Below, piece by piece: positions 61,143-64,000 of a DNA stretch of 64,000 bases. The stretch lies in NCBI RefSeq assembly GCF_050433395.1, contig NZ_JBNPXH010000002.1:124001-188000 (forward strand), in the 5' to 3' direction. Under the pieces are notes generated by a model. That model worked only from the letters and a program-made list of their open reading frames with translations, did not search any database and had not been told where the DNA came from. The DNA comes from Mobilitalea torta. GTDB taxonomy: Bacteria; Bacillota; Clostridia; Lachnospirales; Lachnospiraceae. The first letter of the stretch is position 1. Each line of letters begins with the position of its first letter. Position numbers and translations under genes: made by a program.

Positions 61143-61901
61143 TTACTCCCTATTCAAAAATCCCTCAATAAGGTCTATCCATTGTGCAGGAGCATAAATT
61201 ACTTTTTCACAATGAGAGCAGCCGTCGAATCGAATTACCTTTGTATTGGGGTATGCCTTTCCTATTTGCTCCGCTGATTTCCGGGAAAGCATTTCGTTCA
61301 TTTTTGTCCCATGCAGGTATAGAATTCTTGTTTCCAATGAAATATCATTGATAATTAAGGAACTGCTGCTCATGGACAATATCATATTTGCCATAGATTC
61401 CTCGTCCAGATAATCAATGAAAGCAAGGTAATCCTTCAGATATTTTTCCGGAAGAAATACTTTTTTAAAGCTTTCCAGTGTTTTTGGGGCCCTCTCCTTT
61501 GATTTGCGCACAATATCAAGGTACTGTTTCGTCATTACGGATTTCATAAACCTCCCATAGGGCACAAGAGACGCTCCATCTAAAATAAGATTTTGTATTT
61601 TCAAGACGCTCTTTTTCCAAAGCAGGTGTGCGATAGCCCCTCCCATGGAAAGGCCGCATACTGCCAGCAGATCCGTCCCGGTATGCTCAGAACAATAGCC
61701 TTCCATTTTCTTCGCTTCCTCTTCTATCGATATAAATTTGCTTTGTTTACCCGCTTCATGCCCATCCAAAGCCGGAACAATTACATAATATTTTTTCTGA
61801 AAATACTCTATTTGCGGCATCCATATTTGCCAAGGTGTGAGAACACCGTGAATCAGAAGAATATGTGGATTGCTTTTTTCCCCAAAACAGTTAAAATGCA
61901 T
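61143..61901 (-). CDS. Alpha/beta hydrolase
   Basis: 252 residues from the ATG at 61901, which has GGGGGGAAAG just upstream; seven in-frame codons precede it. The fold is shown by ILLIHGVLTPWQIWMPQIEYF (oxyanion HG motif), the nucleophile Ser in AVCGLSMGGAIAHLL, the region with Asp near LYLHGTKM, and the final His in FDGCSHCEKV. It resembles general esterase/lipase-type hydrolases; substrate unknown. It is followed by the flavin reductase gene on the opposite strand. It lies 52 bases downstream of another hydrolase gene on the same strand. Confidence 0.85.
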   Translation of the reverse strand: MHFNCFGEKSNPHILLIHGVLTPWQIWMPQIEYFQKKYYVIVPALDGHEAGKQSKFISIEEEAKKMEGYCSEHTGTDLLAVCGLSMGGAIAHLLWKKSVLKIQNLILDGASLVPYGRFMKSVMTKQYLDIVRKSKERAPKTLESFKKVFLPEKYLKDYLAFIDYLDEESMANMILSMSSSSLIINDISLETRILYLHGTKMNEMLSRKSAEQIGKAYPNTKVIRFDGCSHCEKVIYAPAQWIDLIEGFLNRE

Positions 61902-61953
61902 TTCTTTCCCCCCAGCTTCCATTCATTCTGCAAAGGAGCACCCTTCCCCTTTT

Positions 61954-62763
61954 TTATAAATTCTTTACCCAGGTTCCTGCCATACTGATCCAGTTCTGGC
62001 ACTCCTGCACTAAAGGCCCCTGATCATGGATGCTTCTGGTCTCTTCCGTGGCAAGGGCAAGTCCATGGCCGCCCTTGGGATATACATGCAGCTCAAAAGG
62101 AACCTTCTTCTCATTTAATGCCTGGGCGAGGAAAAGCGCATTTTCAACCGGCACCGCTCCATCCTCAAAGGTATGCCACAGGAAGGTGGGAGGAGTGAAT
62201 TCCGTAACCCTTCTCTCCAGGGACATCTCCTCCACCAGCTCATCATAGCGCTCCTGCAGCAGGGAACGGAAGGAATCCCTGTGCGCATATTCTCCGGAGG
62301 TGATTACCGGATAGCATAGCAGCATACCGTCAGGCCGGTAATTTCCCTTCTCCGTCTGCATAATCTCTGCCAGAAACGGCTCATGCCACAGGGTTCCCAG
62401 ACTGGCAGCCAGGTGGCCTCCAGCCGAGAAGCCCATTACTATAATGCGGTCCTTCCTCACATTCCATTCCTTCGCGTGCTTCCTGGCATAGGCTACTGAT
62501 TTTGCCAGCTGGGTCAGAGCCGTCGGGAACTTTGCCGGATAGATGGAATATCTTAAGATGGCAACGTGAATCCCCATCGCGTTTAGTTGAATTGCAATCG
62601 GTTCCGCTTCGCGGGCGGATACAAACCGGTATCCCCCTCCCGGGCACAGAATCACCAACGGCCGCACCCTGTTCGGATCAATCTCCGGTGAGTTGCTGAG
62701 AAGGTAGGTGGTCAGGGTGGCTTCACAGCCGTCTGCATTAATATTAATTTCTTCGTGTATCAT
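61954..62763 (-). CDS. Alpha/beta hydrolase, BD-FAE/acetyl esterase type
   Basis: 269 residues, no signal peptide. The N-terminus (MIHEEININADGCEATLTTYLL) leads to LVILCPGGGYRFVSAREAEPIA with the GGG oxyanion motif; the nucleophile is in VMGFSAGGHLAASLG; the acid in TFEDGAVPVENALFL and the His in YPKGGHGLAL. This is the pattern of carbohydrate acetyl or feruloyl esterase-like enzymes (BD-FAE), which often remove acetyl groups from plant sugars. It could act with the GH78 enzyme, though not linked to it. The start is fixed by GGGAGAAAATAAT. A 190-base purine-rich tract separates it from ybaK. Confidence 0.85.
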   Translation of the reverse strand: MIHEEININADGCEATLTTYLLSNSPEIDPNRVRPLVILCPGGGYRFVSAREAEPIAIQLNAMGIHVAILRYSIYPAKFPTALTQLAKSVAYARKHAKEWNVRKDRIIVMGFSAGGHLAASLGTLWHEPFLAEIMQTEKGNYRPDGMLLCYPVITSGEYAHRDSFRSLLQERYDELVEEMSLERRVTEFTPPTFLWHTFEDGAVPVENALFLAQALNEKKVPFELHVYPKGGHGLALATEETRSIHDQGPLVQECQNWISMAGTWVKNL

Positions 62764-62867
62764 ATTATTTTCTCCCTTTCGTTTCATTTTCCTGGTCTTC
62801 TTATTTTTATGTTTTACTCTGCTCTATTCTTATCTCTTTTCTTCTCTTTCTTCTTTTCCTTTTTCTA

Positions 62868-62953
62868 TTTTGTTCTTCTCTCTGTTTTGTTCTTCTCTCT
62901 GTTTTGTTCTTCCTTCTATTTTGTACTTCCTTCTATTTTATGCTTTCCTTCTA
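62868..62953 (-). repeat. Five tandem 17-bp units in a purine-rich (minus strand) tract
   Basis: Plus-strand units beginning TTTTGTTCTTCTCTCTG: two identical (62868-62884, 62885-62901), then three diverged (62902-62918, 62919-62935, 62936-62953). On the minus strand they read AGAGAGAAGAACAAAA and AGAAGGAAG, almost purely A/G, and lie in the 190-base spacer (62764-62953) between ybaK and the esterase gene. The last unit overlaps the ybaK stop codon. Confidence 0.75.
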
Positions 62954-63439
62954 CTCTTCTGCTTCGTCAGCCTGCCAGCTCTTGCAGACATCAACCCAGC
63001 GGCGGCTTCCGGAATACTCCGCCAGCTCCTCACAGGACAACTCAACCGCCGAATTACTGCTTCCACATGCAGGAAATACCGTCGTAAAACGTTTCATAGA
63101 GATATCTGCATATACCGGAAGCTCATGGCTTAACGCGAAGGGACAGACTCCGCCGACAGCGTGCCCCGTATATTCCACTACCTCCTCCGGGGTCAGCATC
63201 TTCGCCTTCATACCGAATTCTGCCTTGAACCTGGCATTATCAATCTTGGCATCCCCTGCGGCAATTACCAGCATCGCTCCCTCCCCTGTCTTAAAGGACA
63301 GGGTCTTGGCAATTCTGCCGGGTTCCACGCCAAGGGCATTTGCAGCCAGTTCCACCGTCGCACTTGAAGTGTCAAATTCCAGGATATCCCCGTCTCTCCC
63401 CCATTGTCTAAAGTATTCTCTGACCTTGTCAATGGCCAT
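62951..63439 (-). CDS. ybaK: YbaK/EbsC family aminoacyl-tRNA deacylase
   Basis: 162 residues from the ATG at 63439 (AAGGAGGAAAT upstream). The fold has AAALGVEPGRIAKTLSFKTG-type LGVEPGRIAKTLSF, AMLVIAAGDAKID, and the conserved GYTVGGVCPFAL-like EYTGHAVGGVCPFALSHELPVYADISM segment. It hydrolyses mischarged Cys-tRNA-Pro or Ala-tRNA-Pro in trans. A CGSSN motif near residue 125 is typical. The frame is open 31 codons upstream, but the family start and ribosome binding site agree at 63439. It ends inside a tandem-repeat unit. Confidence 0.93.
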   Translation of the reverse strand: MAIDKVREYFRQWGRDGDILEFDTSSATVELAANALGVEPGRIAKTLSFKTGEGAMLVIAAGDAKIDNARFKAEFGMKAKMLTPEEVVEYTGHAVGGVCPFALSHELPVYADISMKRFTTVFPACGSSNSAVELSCEELAEYSGSRRWVDVCKSWQADEAEE

Positions 63440-63528
63440 GTCATTTCCTCCTTTTGTCATCGTTGCAGTCCGTCCAATGGGCCAAACCGTAACCTGTTGT
63501 CTGCCGGATGTCACATCAGCTTGCTTCA

Positions 63529-64000
63529 TCAAGCCGTTATGATATCAAAATATTTCTTTGCCACCAGATGTCCCTCGCCCCGTTCTATCATCGCAATACA
63601 CCTTGCATAGATATCCGGATTTAAACCCCTGGATAGGATCTCCTCGCGGCTTAGTCTGTTAAGATCCTTTATCTTAACGGAGGGCTCCTCTTCTTTACGC
63701 CATTTTTCCTTGAGCCATGCTTCCTTGCGCTGCTCTTCCTTAAGACGCTCTTCTTCTCTGAGGCGTTTCAGCTGCTCCTCCCGCTTTTGATGGATACGCT
63801 TCTCCTCTTCGATCTGCCGCTCAATCTCAAAGCCTTTTTCAGCGAAATCACAAATCAACTGTCCACGGGTATCCAGCAGAAGCTCCCTGATGGGATAGGA
63901 TTGAAGCTGGTATTTAAAACGCCGCTCCTTCCCGATGCGGTATCCGTAACACTTCTTTAAAGTCAGCACCTCATCAGCCGCGTCAAGAAAGATCAGATAC
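63529..64000 (-). CDS. Unidentified protein with charged coiled coil (5' end outside window)
   Basis: 157 codons are visible, and the frame is still open at the right edge, where it reads YLIFLDAADEVLTLKK, so the GTG at 63969 is internal. The first visible part is globular (CYGYRIGKERRFKYQLQSYP and LLLDTRGQLICDFAEKGFEIE). A long Glu/Lys/Arg coiled coil follows (about 55 residues with EEERLKEEQRKEAW). The last 45 residues are globular again (LNRLSREEILSRGLNPDIYARCIAMIERG). No family is recognised. The gene is 89 bases upstream of ybaK. Confidence 0.7.
   Translation of the reverse strand, partial: YLIFLDAADEVLTLKKCYGYRIGKERRFKYQLQSYPIRELLLDTRGQLICDFAEKGFEIERQIEEEKRIHQKREEQLKRLREEERLKEEQRKEAWLKEKWRKEEEPSVKIKDLNRLSREEILSRGLNPDIYARCIAMIERGEGHLVAKKYFDIITA

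Noticed and set aside
62868..62953. Tandem repeat considered as a CRISPR array
   Set aside because: Units are contiguous 17-mers without spacers and no cas genes are near.
62708..63133. Hydrophobic Phe/Leu/Ser-rich plus-strand frames in the pyrimidine tract
   Set aside because: The apparent membrane protein results from translating a T/C-rich repeat tract; no ribosome binding site and it overlaps ybaK.

Overview
The window looks like a chromosomal segment of an anaerobic, low-to-mid GC Gram-positive bacterium of the class Clostridia, most likely a Lachnospiraceae-type organism. The signs are strong AGGAGG-type ribosome binding sites, a T-box leader on leuS, DUF5685, DUF3877 and DUF2089 family genes, a PdaA-type polysaccharide deacetylase and a LysM-GH18 spore-type lysin, and a sensory-type [FeFe] hydrogenase operon. 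The species assignment is inference. No rRNA, tRNA, CRISPR array, transposase or prophage is seen.

Layout. 1-2.3 kb: 3' end of serS and a chemotaxis receptor. 2.4-11.9 kb: a minus-strand envelope region with a MacAB-like exporter (membrane fusion protein, ATPase, permease), an SLH-domain surface protein and two paralogous secreted proteins. 12.0-12.3 kb: a scar of two gene remnants. 12.3-17.3 kb: a membrane protein/J-domain/DUF5685 cluster, a rhomboid protease, a secreted Ig-like (BIg2) repeat protein flanked by inverted repeats, and DUF3877. 17.5-19.2 kb: a plus-strand YvlB/YvlD-like envelope operon behind a near-consensus promoter. 19.2-22.5 kb: divergent AraC regulator and GH78 rhamnosidase. 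22.6-27.8 kb: a two-component system next to an FtsX-type ABC transporter, with a candidate response-regulator box before the transporter genes, plus a glyoxalase-fold gene remnant. 28-39 kb: leuS with T-box, a GAF-GGDEF protein, pdaA-like, dus, a FakA C-terminal-like single-domain protein, acnA, yaaA, pdxA. 39-44.7 kb: glycogen/alpha-glucan genes (GH13 lipoprotein, glgP) and a divergent LacI regulator. 44.7-54.2 kb: pgsA, dedA, a P-type calcium ATPase, enolase, an M32 carboxypeptidase, argH. 54.3-57.6 kb: a three-gene operon of a 2Fe-2S thioredoxin-fold protein, a PAS-containing [FeFe] hydrogenase (HydS type) and a PP2C/SpoIIE phosphatase. 57.7-64 kb: tandem signal peptidases, LysM-GH18, flavin reductase, two alpha/beta hydrolases, YbaK, and a partial coiled-coil protein.

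The strongest candidate for a little-described system is the sensory hydrogenase operon at 54.3-57.6 kb: its gene content reads as an H2 or redox sensor that would act through protein dephosphorylation. Other items worth attention are the IR-flanked BIg2 gene with a sequestered ribosome binding site, the J-domain/DUF5685 cluster with a cysteine-rich tail, the exporter with its SLH partner, the structured argH leader, a CRP-like site at -41 of the enolase promoter, and three decayed gene remnants.
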